DNA from: a virus
Virus record (IMG/VR): IMGVR_UViG_3300050011_000542
Coordinates: 31,217 to 95,216 of that record
DNA length: 64,000 nucleotides
Reading direction: 5' to 3' (one strand)
Made by a program: the position numbers and the translations under genes. The notes below the pieces were generated by a model. It did no database searches, was not told where the DNA came from, and saw only the letters and a program-made list of their open reading frames with translations. Position 1 is the first letter of the stretch; the number at the start of each line of letters is the position of its first letter. Positions 42,327-49,216 of the stretch are shown piece after piece.

Positions 42327-42683
42327 ATGGCTTTGAAGAAGCTAGTTAGTTTTGGTTTTAAGCATTCTGCATCCGGGGCTGAGCCAGCCGCGCCGATAGG
42401 CTATATTGATGTTCGCCAATGGGGTCTTGCTAACCCACACAGTCACCACTTCTTGAAGAACATGACCGGCAAGGCGAAAGCTGTAGCTGAGTACATAGAG
42501 GATCACAAAGGTTTCTCGGCTGTTTGGGAGATGTATTTAGAAGTTGTTCTCGACCGAGCCCAGAAGGGCTATGAAACAGTATATGTAGGCTGTGTAGGTG
42601 GTAAGCATCGTAGTGTGTATCTAGTAGAGCGCCTGGGCAAGGAACTTGGCATCGAGGTAGAACACAGGGACATAGACAAATAG
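42327..42683 (+). CDS. RapZ C-terminal-domain-like protein
   Basis: 118 aa from ATG 42327 (CCACGGAGGG). YVGCVGGKHRSVYLVERLGKEL is the phosphate-binding signature of the RapZ (YvcJ) C-terminal domain (GCTGGxHRSV). In RapZ this domain binds glucosamine-6-phosphate and guides RNase E to sRNA. The P-loop N-domain is missing here. A phage could use it to alter host sRNA or amino-sugar control, or for an unrelated small-molecule purpose. Confidence 0.75.
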   Translation: MALKKLVSFGFKHSASGAEPAAPIGYIDVRQWGLANPHSHHFLKNMTGKAKAVAEYIEDHKGFSAVWEMYLEVVLDRAQKGYETVYVGCVGGKHRSVYLVERLGKELGIEVEHRDIDK

Positions 42684-42686
42684 CAC

Positions 42687-42700
42687 TGCAATCAATTGCA
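42687..42700 (+). promoter_or_regulatory. palindromic site, perfect copy (TCAA form)
   Basis: TGCAATCAATTGCA, three bases after the RapZ-like stop, followed by TAGGAG of the next small gene. Confidence 0.75.
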
Positions 42701-42716
42701 TTAGGAGTATCGGGGC

Positions 42717-42785
42717 ATGGCTAAGGAGTCGTATCTGGTCGATGTTGAAGCTGAGCTCGTCCACCAGACTGAGCTTGGTCCTTAA
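42717..42785 (+). CDS. 22-aa micro-gene
   Basis: ATG 42717 to TAA 42785, with TTAGGAG 8-14 nt upstream and a palindromic site before it, so it has the layout of a real leader and gene. It reads MAKESYLVDVEAELVHQTEL plus GP. A leader peptide is the alternative. Confidence 0.4.
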   Translation: MAKESYLVDVEAELVHQTELGP

Positions 42786-42807
42786 CCGTATAATTATGTA
42801 TTTTCCC

Positions 42808-42835
42808 TTGTCATAGTCAGGTCTTACGTTACGAT
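42808..42835 (+). promoter_or_regulatory. promoter TTGTCA-N16-TACGAT
   Basis: ATTTTCCC, then TTGTCA (42808-42813), 16 bp, TACGAT (42830-42835). Among the best matches to the window's consensus. Confidence 0.65.
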
Positions 42836-42874
42836 CGTTCGGCGTCAACAAACACATAACCAGGATGGTTGGTG

Positions 42875-43036
42875 ATGCCCTCGGAACTGAAGATGCAAGT
42901 GGAAGAGCTGGGCGCTTACCTGATCGACAATGGCAGCCAAAAAGTCTGGGTGCCAAAGGCAGCAGTAGAGTACGATGAATTAGACGGCGTGTTCACGTTG
43001 CCTCGGGCAATGGCCCAGGACAAAGGACTGATCTAA
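42875..43036 (+). CDS. small protein, 53 aa
   Basis: ATG 42875 after ACCAGGATGGTTGG. The ending KVWVPKAAVEYDELDGVFTL, then PRAMAQDKGLI, resembles short phage proteins with WlPKs and LALEKGLI signatures (recalled). Function unknown. Confidence 0.6.
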   Translation: MPSELKMQVEELGAYLIDNGSQKVWVPKAAVEYDELDGVFTLPRAMAQDKGLI

Positions 43037-43086
43037 TCGGTTTTACCCACGTTTAGCCGGTTGTCACACACAGGAGCTAGATATTG

Positions 43087-43509
43087 ATGGCTGAGCCAGT
43101 AAGGCGCGATTGGTGCGAAGAACATAATCGAGGCTCGCTCGCTGCGTCGGAGGGCCTTTGTCCAGAATGCCAGCAGCGGACGATTGAGCGTCTTCGCAAT
43201 GAAATTGATAGCCGCACCGAGAACGATCTCGCGACTACGCGGGTCAACACGGAGTTGATCGCCGAGCGAGACGCGCTCCAAGCACGAACGAAGGACCGCG
43301 AGGGTTTCATCCTCAACATGATCTGGAATGAGGCGGACAAGCGCGAAGCTCTTGAGAAAGAGTTGGATCAGCGCACCCGCGAGCGTGACGGAGAACGCGA
43401 GGCGCGGGAGAAGATCGAATTGGCTTACCGTAAACAAGATGCAGTGATGGGCGTCTTATTTGAGAGATTGAATAAAGCCGGCGTCGACTGCTCCGACCTG
43501 ATTTCATAG
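43087..43509 (+). CDS. coiled-coil protein with N-terminal CxxC
   Basis: 140 aa from ATG 43087 (AGGAGC upstream). WCEEHNRG and CPECQQ could form a small zinc site. Residues about 30-120 are a strongly charged coiled coil. Base composition and codon use are richer in GCG/CGC than the neighbours, suggesting separate origin. Not recognised. Confidence 0.6.
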   Translation: MAEPVRRDWCEEHNRGSLAASEGLCPECQQRTIERLRNEIDSRTENDLATTRVNTELIAERDALQARTKDREGFILNMIWNEADKREALEKELDQRTRERDGEREAREKIELAYRKQDAVMGVLFERLNKAGVDCSDLIS

Positions 43510-43527
43510 ATAGTAGCTGTGTGTCCT

Positions 43528-43920
43528 ATGAAAAGGCCGGATGTTAGAGCAAAGAACGCAGCCAGCCAGAGGGCTAGAGCGGCTGCTCGGGGGTATGTGC
43601 CAAAAATAGCACTGAAGAAGGGATCGCCAGAGTATCGAGCAATGATGTCAATTGCAGTTAAGGCTAGAGACCCAGAGTACCGTGTGTCGATATCGAAAGC
43701 CTTAACCGGGGTAACAAAATCCAGTAGCCACCGCGAGGCATTGAGAGATTCCTATCGGAAGCGTTCGTTTTTGTTGTTATACGGCCGCGCAGCCACACTT
43801 AACGAAATATCACAAGTGTTGAGTGTTGATAGAAAGACGATACGAGACCGTGCTAAGCGGTATGATGTGCCTTTGCAAGAGGCAGTAGATTTCTATGCGG
43901 TTCTGAAATCCGCAAATTAG
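43528..43920 (+). CDS. HTH protein with NUMOD3-like basic repeats
   Basis: 130 aa from ATG 43528; GTG 43519 is an in-frame alternative and no strong ribosome site is seen. Two basic segments (SPEYRAMMSIAVKARDPEYRVSISKALTG) resemble NUMOD3 modules of homing endonucleases. The C-terminus (LNEISQVLSVDRKTIRDRAKRYDV) is an HTH. No nuclease motif is present, so this may be a remnant or a regulator derived from one. Confidence 0.5.
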   Translation: MKRPDVRAKNAASQRARAAARGYVPKIALKKGSPEYRAMMSIAVKARDPEYRVSISKALTGVTKSSSHREALRDSYRKRSFLLLYGRAATLNEISQVLSVDRKTIRDRAKRYDVPLQEAVDFYAVLKSAN

Positions 43921-43934
43921 TCTTTTTATTTGCT

Positions 43935-43962
43935 CTTTTATCGGTGTATGTCACAATACGAA
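43935..43962 (+). promoter_or_regulatory. weak promoter CTTTTA-N16-TACGAA
   Basis: CTTTTTATTTG precedes it. TACGAA at 43957-43962 lies 35 bp before ATG 43997. Confidence 0.35.
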
Positions 43963-43996
43963 ATGTCAAAACCTACTTCACCAAGAAGGCTGGGCC

Positions 43997-44179
43997 ATGA
44001 ACTTACCTGATGACGATATAGAGGTGTTGACTCTTACTATCGATCAGGCGAGGAAAGTTGACCGTGTCGGTGAACATGAATTGCTTGATCAGATTTTCGA
44101 AGCCATAGACAAGGCCCAGGCCGCTGTTTTCTCGGGAGAAAAGAAAAGGACTTATGTCCTGATCGAGATCGAAGCCTAG
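43997..44179 (+). CDS. hypothetical protein
   Basis: 60 aa, AAGAAGG upstream. Acidic, helix-rich (DQARKVDRVGEHELLDQIFEA). Not recognised. Confidence 0.55.
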   Translation: MNLPDDDIEVLTLTIDQARKVDRVGEHELLDQIFEAIDKAQAAVFSGEKKRTYVLIEIEA

Positions 44180-44180
44180 C

Positions 44181-44194
44181 TGCAATCAGTTTCA
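44181..44194 (+). promoter_or_regulatory. palindromic site, degenerate (TTTCA end)
   Basis: TGCAATCAGTTTCA. The left half is intact and the right half altered; directly followed by CCAAGGAGGGTG. Confidence 0.6.
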
Positions 44195-44208
44195 CCAAGG
44201 AGGGTGTT

Positions 44209-44469
44209 GTGTACCAGGTTCGAGAGCGTGTTCCAGTGCTTATGGATATGACCCAGGCCCAGTCAGAGGCAGCTTACGGTCATCCGACCCCGGCTGACAA
44301 TTGGATGAGGCCCATGAAGTGGGATCATTTCTCACTGCTGCCTTCTCTGGCTAGTCGGAGCTTTGTCGATCCGGGGCGAGCCCTGCTTGTCGAGGAAGCC
44401 CGTCAGATCAAGCGTACTCTCAAGGCCGCAGGCGTACCTGTGAAGGTAAGCCGGCGCCGGGCCGCGTGA
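44209..44469 (+). CDS. hypothetical protein
   Basis: 86 aa from GTG 44209 (CCAAGGAGGGTG). Contains QAQSEAAYGHPTPADNWMRPMKW; C-terminus basic. Overlaps the next gene by TGATG. Not recognised. Confidence 0.55.
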   Translation: MYQVRERVPVLMDMTQAQSEAAYGHPTPADNWMRPMKWDHFSLLPSLASRSFVDPGRALLVEEARQIKRTLKAAGVPVKVSRRRAA

Positions 44470-44642
44470 TGGAGAGGTTCCGTACCTGGTGGAGCAGACC
44501 GTGGCGAGTAGGGTCGCTCGACAGTGGCCTCTCGTATCACGTATGGCAGGTCAACACCATTTTCCGCGACCCTGATCCTTTGCGGCCAGGGAAGAAGATC
44601 AGCTGGCGTCACTATTGCCACGGCTTTTATATCACTCCATGA
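44469..44642 (+). CDS. 57-aa Trp-rich protein
   Basis: ATG 44469 overlaps the previous stop (TGATG), so translation is coupled; stop 44640-44642. Five Trp in 57 residues (FRTWWSRPW, YHVWQV, KISWRHY) with basic charge. Too short for usual ORF cut-offs, but the coupling supports it. Function unknown. Confidence 0.5.
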   Translation: MERFRTWWSRPWRVGSLDSGLSYHVWQVNTIFRDPDPLRPGKKISWRHYCHGFYITP

Positions 44643-44654
44643 CGGTAGCCTAGC

Positions 44655-44668
44655 TGCAATCGATTTCA
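44655..44668. promoter_or_regulatory. palindromic site, degenerate (TTTCA end)
   Basis: TGCAATCGATTTCA then CCAGGAGGAG and ATG 44687. Confidence 0.6.
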
Positions 44669-44686
44669 CCAGGAGGAGAGTGTACG

Positions 44687-44992
44687 ATGGGACAAGTGCG
44701 AGACGTGCTTACGAGTGACGGCCCAGCCCTAACAGAATGGGTAGCTCGTAAGCTGCATAATCATAATCCAATGCGGCAGCGTTCTAAGGGCCGGGGCGAG
44801 GTCATGTCGACCAAGCTGGCCCTGGACATCGACAAGCAGACTGTCCACTACGTGAGTGCAGACGGGCAGGCTTTCGATATCACGGTAACTGCTCGGGGCC
44901 ATGTCGCTGAGCTGGCCCCGGCTGAACAAGAAACCCTAGAGCTACGAAAATATAAGTACGCTGACTGGGTTAATGAACGGGCTGTAGGGTAA
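44687..44992 (+). CDS. hypothetical protein
   Basis: 101 aa, CCAGGAGGAG upstream. N-terminal basic stretch and a C-terminal beta segment (VHYVSADGQAFDITV). Not recognised. The following 164 bp hold no convincing gene. Confidence 0.55.
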   Translation: MGQVRDVLTSDGPALTEWVARKLHNHNPMRQRSKGRGEVMSTKLALDIDKQTVHYVSADGQAFDITVTARGHVAELAPAEQETLELRKYKYADWVNERAVG

Positions 44993-45156
44993 GCTCGAAG
45001 AGGCAGCGGGTAAACGTCCTCACCCAGCATGAGGCCCGAAAACTGCAAACGGGCGCCCGTCTTGGCGGTCGGTACGGTCGAGCAACAGTGCAAAAACGCG
45101 GGCGTGACGGTTGTAGGTGACGAGAGTGGAACCTTCGATTCACCAAGGAGGGTGAT

Positions 45157-45456
45157 TTGGCAACGTATTTGTTTCCCCTGACTAAAGATGAGTTCGGGGC
45201 TTGGCTGAGCAAGCAAGATCCCAAGGCTATTGTTGGCACCGCCTGTGACGGTGATGACTGCCCGATAGCCAAGTGCTTACAAGCCCAGGGCCATAGACAA
45301 GCCTGGATCGGCGAGAAGGTGTACTGCCTGAGCGAGCTGGGCAGTTATTCAAATAACCTTATGCTGCCTGACTGGGCCGTGAAATTCGCCGAAGACCTGG
45401 ATCTGAAGTTCATGACCAAGGACGTAACAGCGGCCCAGGCACTAGGACTGCTTTAA
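45157..45456 (+). CDS. hypothetical protein
   Basis: 99 aa from TTG 45157 (CCAAGGAGGGTG). Asp-rich with ACDGDDCPIAKCLQ, which could bind a metal; the rest looks like a small alpha/beta fold. Not recognised. Confidence 0.6.
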   Translation: MATYLFPLTKDEFGAWLSKQDPKAIVGTACDGDDCPIAKCLQAQGHRQAWIGEKVYCLSELGSYSNNLMLPDWAVKFAEDLDLKFMTKDVTAAQALGLL

Positions 45457-45467
45457 TCGTCTTTTTA

Positions 45468-45495
45468 TTGACCTGGGCCAGTCTGTGGGTACGAT
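45468..45495 (+). promoter_or_regulatory. promoter TTGACC-N16-TACGAT
   Basis: CTTTTTA, then TTGACC (45468-45473), 16 bp, TACGAT (45490-45495). Full consensus. Confidence 0.65.
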
Positions 45496-45530
45496 CATCG
45501 CAGTTAATTCCTTTTCACCAGGAGGGTGTC

Positions 45531-46124
45531 GTGAGCTTGTTTCAGATAAAGTCACGGTTTTCAGAAGAATTGCTGTTCGAGCTTGAGTGCGGCTCTATGA
45601 AACTATGTGTGCAGGCTGCTATTGGTAAAAGCGCTAACCTGTACGGCGCTGACCTGTACGGCGCTGACCTGCGCAGCGCTGACCTGCGCGGCGCTGACCT
45701 GCGCAGCGCTGACCTGTACGGCGCTGACCTTGGCGGCGCTAACCTGCGCAGCGCTGACCTTGGCGGCGCTAACCTGCGCAGCGCTAACCTGTACGGCGCT
45801 GACCTTGGCGGCGCTAACCTGCGCAGCGCTAACCTGTACGGCGCTGACCTTGGCGGCGCTAACTTCGGTGACGGGTTCACCGTAGACGGTAAGATTGGAT
45901 TGATCTTTGCAGGTATGCCCAACAGCTATTCTGCTTTTGGGTATGTCGACGAAAAGACCAAACAACTTCGTGTGAAGGTGGGCTGTCAGCACAAATCGAT
46001 CAATGACGGTCGTGATTATTGGTCAAGTGAAAGCCACCCCGATCTAAGCAATAGGCGTGAAGTGCTTGCCGCGCTAGATTATATCGAAGCCATTGCTAAG
46101 CTGCGTGGTTGGAGAGTCGAGTAA
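45531..46124 (+). CDS. pentapeptide-repeat protein
   Basis: 197 aa from GTG 45531 (CCAGGAGGGTG). Residues about 35-112 hold about 16 tandem pentapeptides of A(D/N)LxG type, which fold into a square beta-helix. The C-terminal ~80 residues are a separate non-repeat domain. Related host proteins such as Qnr and MfpA mimic DNA and protect gyrase; the phage copy may target gyrase or another DNA-binding enzyme, which is speculation. The near-identical DNA repeats imply recent expansion. Confidence 0.8.
   Translation: MSLFQIKSRFSEELLFELECGSMKLCVQAAIGKSANLYGADLYGADLRSADLRGADLRSADLYGADLGGANLRSADLGGANLRSANLYGADLGGANLRSANLYGADLGGANFGDGFTVDGKIGLIFAGMPNSYSAFGYVDEKTKQLRVKVGCQHKSINDGRDYWSSESHPDLSNRREVLAALDYIEAIAKLRGWRVE
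45634..45864 (+). repeat. 15-bp tandem repeats encoding pentapeptides
   Basis: About 16 units such as GGCGCTGACCTGTAC, GGCGCTAACCTGCGC, nearly identical at nucleotide level, so slippage or homogenisation is recent. The antisense frame also stays open; those ORFs are artefacts. Confidence 0.85.
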
Positions 46125-46378
46125 TGACCCAGCTTTATACGCTTGTTCGACATTCGGCTTTTTCTCTGGGCCATCAGCAGTTTGAAAATGCTGTCGAGCC
46201 CAGGCCGATCGACTCTACCGCAGCCAAGAAAGTGGTAAAGCTAGGCGGTTACCTGTTCGATAATTTCGCCGCCGCTTATCAGCGTTCAGACGACGAGAAC
46301 GGCGATATCGAGCCACCGAAAGTGCCAGGTGCCTTTGTCAAGAAGAGCTTCGGTGATCTGTATCTGCCAGCAGCATAG
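46124..46378 (+). CDS. hypothetical protein
   Basis: 84 aa, TAATG overlap with the pentapeptide gene. Contains RHSAFSLGHQQFE and a C-terminal KSFGDLYLP. Not recognised; coupled to its neighbour. Confidence 0.55.
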   Translation: MTQLYTLVRHSAFSLGHQQFENAVEPRPIDSTAAKKVVKLGGYLFDNFAAAYQRSDDENGDIEPPKVPGAFVKKSFGDLYLPAA

Positions 46379-46389
46379 AGAGGTTTTTG

Positions 46390-46578
46390 ATGCCAGATGA
46401 ACCGGCCATGTTGTCCAGGTGGAAGCACCACAGCGGTAGAGAATACACGGTGTTGTTTCTCACCAATGAGCCAGACGGTGAGAAGTGTCCCCGGACAGTG
46501 GTGTATGAGGGCGATAACGGGAAGTTATGGTCTGGGCCGCTAAATGATTGGCATCGCAGGATGACGCTAATCGATTAG
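46390..46578 (+). CDS. DUF1653-like small protein
   Basis: 62 aa from ATG 46390 (GAGAGG upstream). W-KHHSGREYTVLFL, TVVYEGDNGKLWSGPLNDW resembles the small DUF1653 family (KhxkG..Y.v, vvY....g..WvRp). Function of the family unknown. Confidence 0.55.
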   Translation: MPDEPAMLSRWKHHSGREYTVLFLTNEPDGEKCPRTVVYEGDNGKLWSGPLNDWHRRMTLID

Positions 46579-46579
46579 T

Positions 46580-46593
46580 TGCAATCAATTGCA
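46580..46593 (+). promoter_or_regulatory. palindromic site, perfect copy (TCAA form)
   Basis: TGCAATCAATTGCA fused to CCAATGAGGGTGTT and ATG 46608. Confidence 0.8.
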
Positions 46594-46607
46594 CCAATGA
46601 GGGTGTT

Positions 46608-46721
46608 ATGTTTTATCTCGGAATTGTCTTTGTGGCCGCAGCTATTGTTGCCTTGAGTGTCGGTATAGGGTGGCTTATTCGCATAGCTTGCATTTTGCAC
46701 GACGAGGTGCACGGCAAGTGA
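46608..46721 (+). CDS. 37-aa membrane protein
   Basis: ATG 46608 with ATGAGGGTGTT upstream and a palindromic site before it. One membrane segment (LGIVFVAAAIVALSVGIGWLI). It overlaps the next gene (GTGA at 46718-46721). Function unknown; perhaps a partner of the next membrane protein. Confidence 0.6.
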   Translation: MFYLGIVFVAAAIVALSVGIGWLIRIACILHDEVHGK

Positions 46722-46993
46722 TTAGCCCAGATATTCCTAATGCTATTTTCGAGGTAGCAGGTATCGGGGCGATTGCAGCCAACATTGCCCAGGTGCTTAA
46801 AGACAAGAAGGTACATGGTGTATCGCCCTGGGCAGTAGGCTTGTTCATGCTATGGGGTTGGTGGAATCTGTATTTCTACAGCGCCCTGGCCCAGGTATTC
46901 AGCTTTTATGTTTGCCTGTTAGGTTGTGTGTTATACGCTACCTATATCGGATTATTGCTCTATTACAGGGCTCGCCAGAACCAGGAGGGTTAA
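46718..46993 (+). CDS. PQ-loop/SemiSWEET-like membrane protein
   Basis: 91 aa from GTG 46718. Three membrane segments; the first ends NIAQVLKDKKVHGVSPW, similar to the PQ-loop of SemiSWEET-like transporters (PQ...r.ks..gvS). Three helices would fit a half-transporter that dimerises. A host-surface or lysis-related role is an alternative. Confidence 0.45.
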   Translation: MISPDIPNAIFEVAGIGAIAANIAQVLKDKKVHGVSPWAVGLFMLWGWWNLYFYSALAQVFSFYVCLLGCVLYATYIGLLLYYRARQNQEG

Positions 46994-46994
46994 G

Positions 46995-47210
46995 GTGTCT
47001 ATTTCAGAAGTCAGCTTGCTCAGGGCAAGAGAGTTTCGTCGCCGGCAGCTTAGGTCGGGAGATACTGACTGGCACGAGGTCGCCCAGACCTTAGACATTG
47101 CCCAGAGAGAAGGCTACGACAGCGGGGTTAGCTGCGGATTTCAGTGGGGTGTGGTCATCGGGACTGTTGTCTGTCTGGGCGTGTATCTGCTCTATCATTT
47201 GGTGACATAG
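46995..47210 (+). CDS. small protein with C-terminal membrane segment
   Basis: 71 aa from GTG 46995 (CCAGGAGGGT). The last ~20 residues (WGVVIGTVVCLGVYLLYHLV) are a tail anchor; the N-terminus is charged. Not recognised. Confidence 0.55.
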   Translation: MSISEVSLLRAREFRRRQLRSGDTDWHEVAQTLDIAQREGYDSGVSCGFQWGVVIGTVVCLGVYLLYHLVT

Positions 47211-47211
47211 C

Positions 47212-47481
47212 ATGGCCAGGTACATGATATCGGGGCGATGGGCACACCTGCTGTTTACGCCTACCGAGAAAGACCCAGAGAGGGGCCTGGGCAGCATGTC
47301 CAAGCTATACACGGCTGACACGCCTCTGGACGCGGCCAGGCTGTTCTACGAGGATATGCAGGCCAGCTTCGAGGCCAAGACCACCAGGCTAAACCCCGGC
47401 AAGATGTTCGCAGCCATCGTAACCGAGTATGGTGTGCTGCCTCGAACCCCTGTCACGATACCGATAGCGGAGCTTGTTTAA
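47212..47481 (+). CDS. hypothetical protein
   Basis: 89 aa, one base after the previous stop. Basic N-terminus (YMISGRWAHLLFTP), coupled to the next gene by TAATG. Not recognised. Confidence 0.55.
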   Translation: MARYMISGRWAHLLFTPTEKDPERGLGSMSKLYTADTPLDAARLFYEDMQASFEAKTTRLNPGKMFAAIVTEYGVLPRTPVTIPIAELV

Positions 47482-47720
47482 TGGCAACGCTATTCAAGGT
47501 AGTCTGGGCTGATAGCAAGCTAGAAGTTTCTCACTTGCAGCTTCGTGAAATCGCCCTGAATCAGAAATGGGCTCAAGGACTATTGTACTGTGATATTGAC
47601 GGCTTCGCAGTAGATAAAGACGGCGTGCTTATGCTCTGTGACGACTGTGGCGTTGTCAGATATCCGCCAGAAGGCTTGTTCGAGATTATCTGGGCAAATG
47701 CAATCAATTGCACTGACTGA
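47481..47720 (+). CDS. hypothetical protein
   Basis: 79 aa, overlap TAATG. CDDCGVVRYPPEG near the end suggests a small metal site. A palindromic site lies in its last codons (47699). Not recognised. Confidence 0.55.
   Translation: MATLFKVVWADSKLEVSHLQLREIALNQKWAQGLLYCDIDGFAVDKDGVLMLCDDCGVVRYPPEGLFEIIWANAINCTD
47699..47712 (+). promoter_or_regulatory. palindromic site, perfect copy (TCAA form)
   Basis: TGCAATCAATTGCA across the end of the preceding gene, 18 bp upstream of the -35 of the ruvB promoter. Confidence 0.75.
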
Positions 47721-47730
47721 CGCTTTTCTA

Positions 47731-47758
47731 TTGTCACTGCCCCGGCATGATCTACGAT
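47731..47758 (+). promoter_or_regulatory. promoter TTGTCA-N16-TACGAT
   Basis: CTTTTCTA, TTGTCA (47731-47736), 16 bp, TACGAT (47753-47758), 35 bp before the ruvB start. Confidence 0.65.
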
Positions 47759-47792
47759 AACCCTCGTAAACAAACCAATGAGGGTTGTAACC

Positions 47793-48950
47793 ATGACAGC
47801 ACCGAGGCCCACCTCTCTCGACACGTTCGCGGGGCAGGGCCACTTCATTCCAAACTTGCAGATCTTTGTTAAGTCTGCACGGATGCGCAAGAAAGCATTG
47901 GCGCATGTCCTATTGTCTGGGCCTCCGGGGCTGGGCAAGACCACGCTCGCAGCCATCATAGCCAATGAGCTGGGCGTGAAGATGCACAGCGTCATGGCCC
48001 CGAGCATTAAGAAGATCGATGATCTGATCTTCCAGCTGGGCAAGGTGCATGACCGTGACGTGCTGTTTATCGACGAGATCCACAGATTGCCAGCAGCTGT
48101 GTTTGAAATGCTGTTCGGGGCGATGGAGGATTTCCGGGTCGATGTAGCGCCAAGCGGCGAAGCAGGCGCCCAGGAGACCAATGTTCCACTGCCTCACTTT
48201 ACCCTGATCGGAGCTACCACGAGGTCAGGCGCCCTGCCCCAGCCAATGCGTGATCGCTTTGGCATTCAATTGCAGATGCAATTGTACGAGCTCGATGACC
48301 TGTGCAAGGTCGTGGTCCATGCAGCCCATGAAATGGGCGTGGTACTGGCCCCGGATGGTGTGGTCGAGGTAGCCCGGCGAGCTCGTGGCACGCCCCGCAT
48401 TGCCATCCAGCTTATCGATCGCCTGTTAGATTTCGCTATCGTGAAAGACTGGAAGATCGTGACCAGTGAGCATGTCGAGGAAACTACGACAGCCCTGGGC
48501 ATCGACGGCATCGGCCTCAACGCCATGGATAGGCGCTATCTGGCTTCCATGATCGAGTATTATCGGGGTGGCCCAGTCGGGCTTGAGACCATGGCCACAG
48601 TGCTCGGTGAACACAGGGATGTGGTCGAGTACACGATCGAGCCTTATCTGGTGCTGTCAGGGCTGCTAGGACGCGGCCCAGCGGGCCGACAGGTCACAGA
48701 GCATGGTTATGCTCACATGGGCCTGCAGGCCCCGGAAAACGCAACACAGCCCACAAAGACCCGGCTAGACGATCTAGTTATGCTCGAAGCCCAGGTAGTT
48801 AAGACCACAGCCAGCATGTTGGTGTTAGATTTCCCGATGAGAAAGGGTGTCTACCTGGAGAAATCCAAGCTTAAAGATCTGAAGATCGAGGGCGGCATCG
48901 CCCAGTTTGGATTAGCCAAGCAATATGTAAAGAGCAACCAGCTGCACTAG
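47793..48950 (+). CDS. ruvB: RuvB Holliday-junction ATPase with extra C-terminal domain
   Basis: 385 aa from ATG 47793 (ATGAGGGTTG upstream). Walker A GPPGLGKT (43-50), DEIH (94-97), and GATTRSGALPQPMRDRFGI covering sensor and R-finger are those of RuvB; the winged-helix part follows to about 310. Cellular RuvB is 330-350 aa; residues 330-385 form an added module (RKGVYLE, then YVKSNQ) also found at 597-965 and 53538-54035. RuvA is not in the window, so it may use host RuvA or act differently. Confidence 0.9.
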   Translation: MTAPRPTSLDTFAGQGHFIPNLQIFVKSARMRKKALAHVLLSGPPGLGKTTLAAIIANELGVKMHSVMAPSIKKIDDLIFQLGKVHDRDVLFIDEIHRLPAAVFEMLFGAMEDFRVDVAPSGEAGAQETNVPLPHFTLIGATTRSGALPQPMRDRFGIQLQMQLYELDDLCKVVVHAAHEMGVVLAPDGVVEVARRARGTPRIAIQLIDRLLDFAIVKDWKIVTSEHVEETTTALGIDGIGLNAMDRRYLASMIEYYRGGPVGLETMATVLGEHRDVVEYTIEPYLVLSGLLGRGPAGRQVTEHGYAHMGLQAPENATQPTKTRLDDLVMLEAQVVKTTASMLVLDFPMRKGVYLEKSKLKDLKIEGGIAQFGLAKQYVKSNQLH

Positions 48951-48960
48951 GGGGGGTGTG

Positions 48961-49152
48961 ATGTCTTGGATGAGGCACCCTAAGACCACGCAAGAGCGTC
49001 GTCGATGGTATGCTGATCTGGGCTTGGCTAAGCTGCGTCGAGCCAGGAGTAGCTGTGCTCTACCGGAAGCCTGGGACGATATGTTTCGGAGAGTACAGAG
49101 GTCTTGGAAAGAACAGCGGCGCTTGAAGTGGAGACGCATTAAGAAGATGTGA
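48961..49152 (+). CDS. small basic protein
   Basis: 63 aa from ATG 48961 (GGGGGGGT upstream; GTG 48958 also possible). Very basic (RRWYADLGLAKLRRARSS, KEQRRLKWRRIKKM), suited to nucleic-acid contact. Immediately downstream of ruvB. Confidence 0.55.
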   Translation: MSWMRHPKTTQERRRWYADLGLAKLRRARSSCALPEAWDDMFRRVQRSWKEQRRLKWRRIKKM

Positions 49153-49155
49153 TTT

Positions 49156-49169
49156 TGCAATCAATTGCA
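49156..49169 (+). promoter_or_regulatory. palindromic site, perfect copy, overlapping a -35
   Basis: TGCAATCAATTGCA. Its right end forms most of the TTGCAA -35 element of the promoter at 49165-49192, so a bound protein would block RNA polymerase. Confidence 0.8.
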
Positions 49170-49192
49170 ATCGCCCCGGTCTATGTTATTAT
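49165..49192 (+). promoter_or_regulatory. promoter TTGCAA-N16-TATTAT
   Basis: TTGCAA (49165-49170), 16 bp, TATTAT (49187-49192), 25 bp before the small gene at 49217. Overlaps a palindromic site. Confidence 0.6.
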
Positions 49193-49216
49193 AAGTAAGT
49201 AACCAAGGAGGGTGTT

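Noticed and set aside
45030-45180. Possible ~49-aa ORF from ATG 45030
   Set aside because: No ribosome site and it runs over the leader and start of the next gene.
45634-45864. Array of short repeats that could be taken for CRISPR
   Set aside because: Repeats are contiguous 15-bp coding units without unique spacers. No CRISPR array was found in the window, and the Cas4-like protein at 37017 has no Cas1/Cas2 beside it.
45607-45992. Long antisense and frame-shifted ORFs in the pentapeptide repeat (Ala/Thr/Leu-rich and Val/Ser-rich)
   Set aside because: Artefacts of a 15-bp repeat that is open in several frames; only the GTG 45531 frame has a ribosome site and a recognised repeat.
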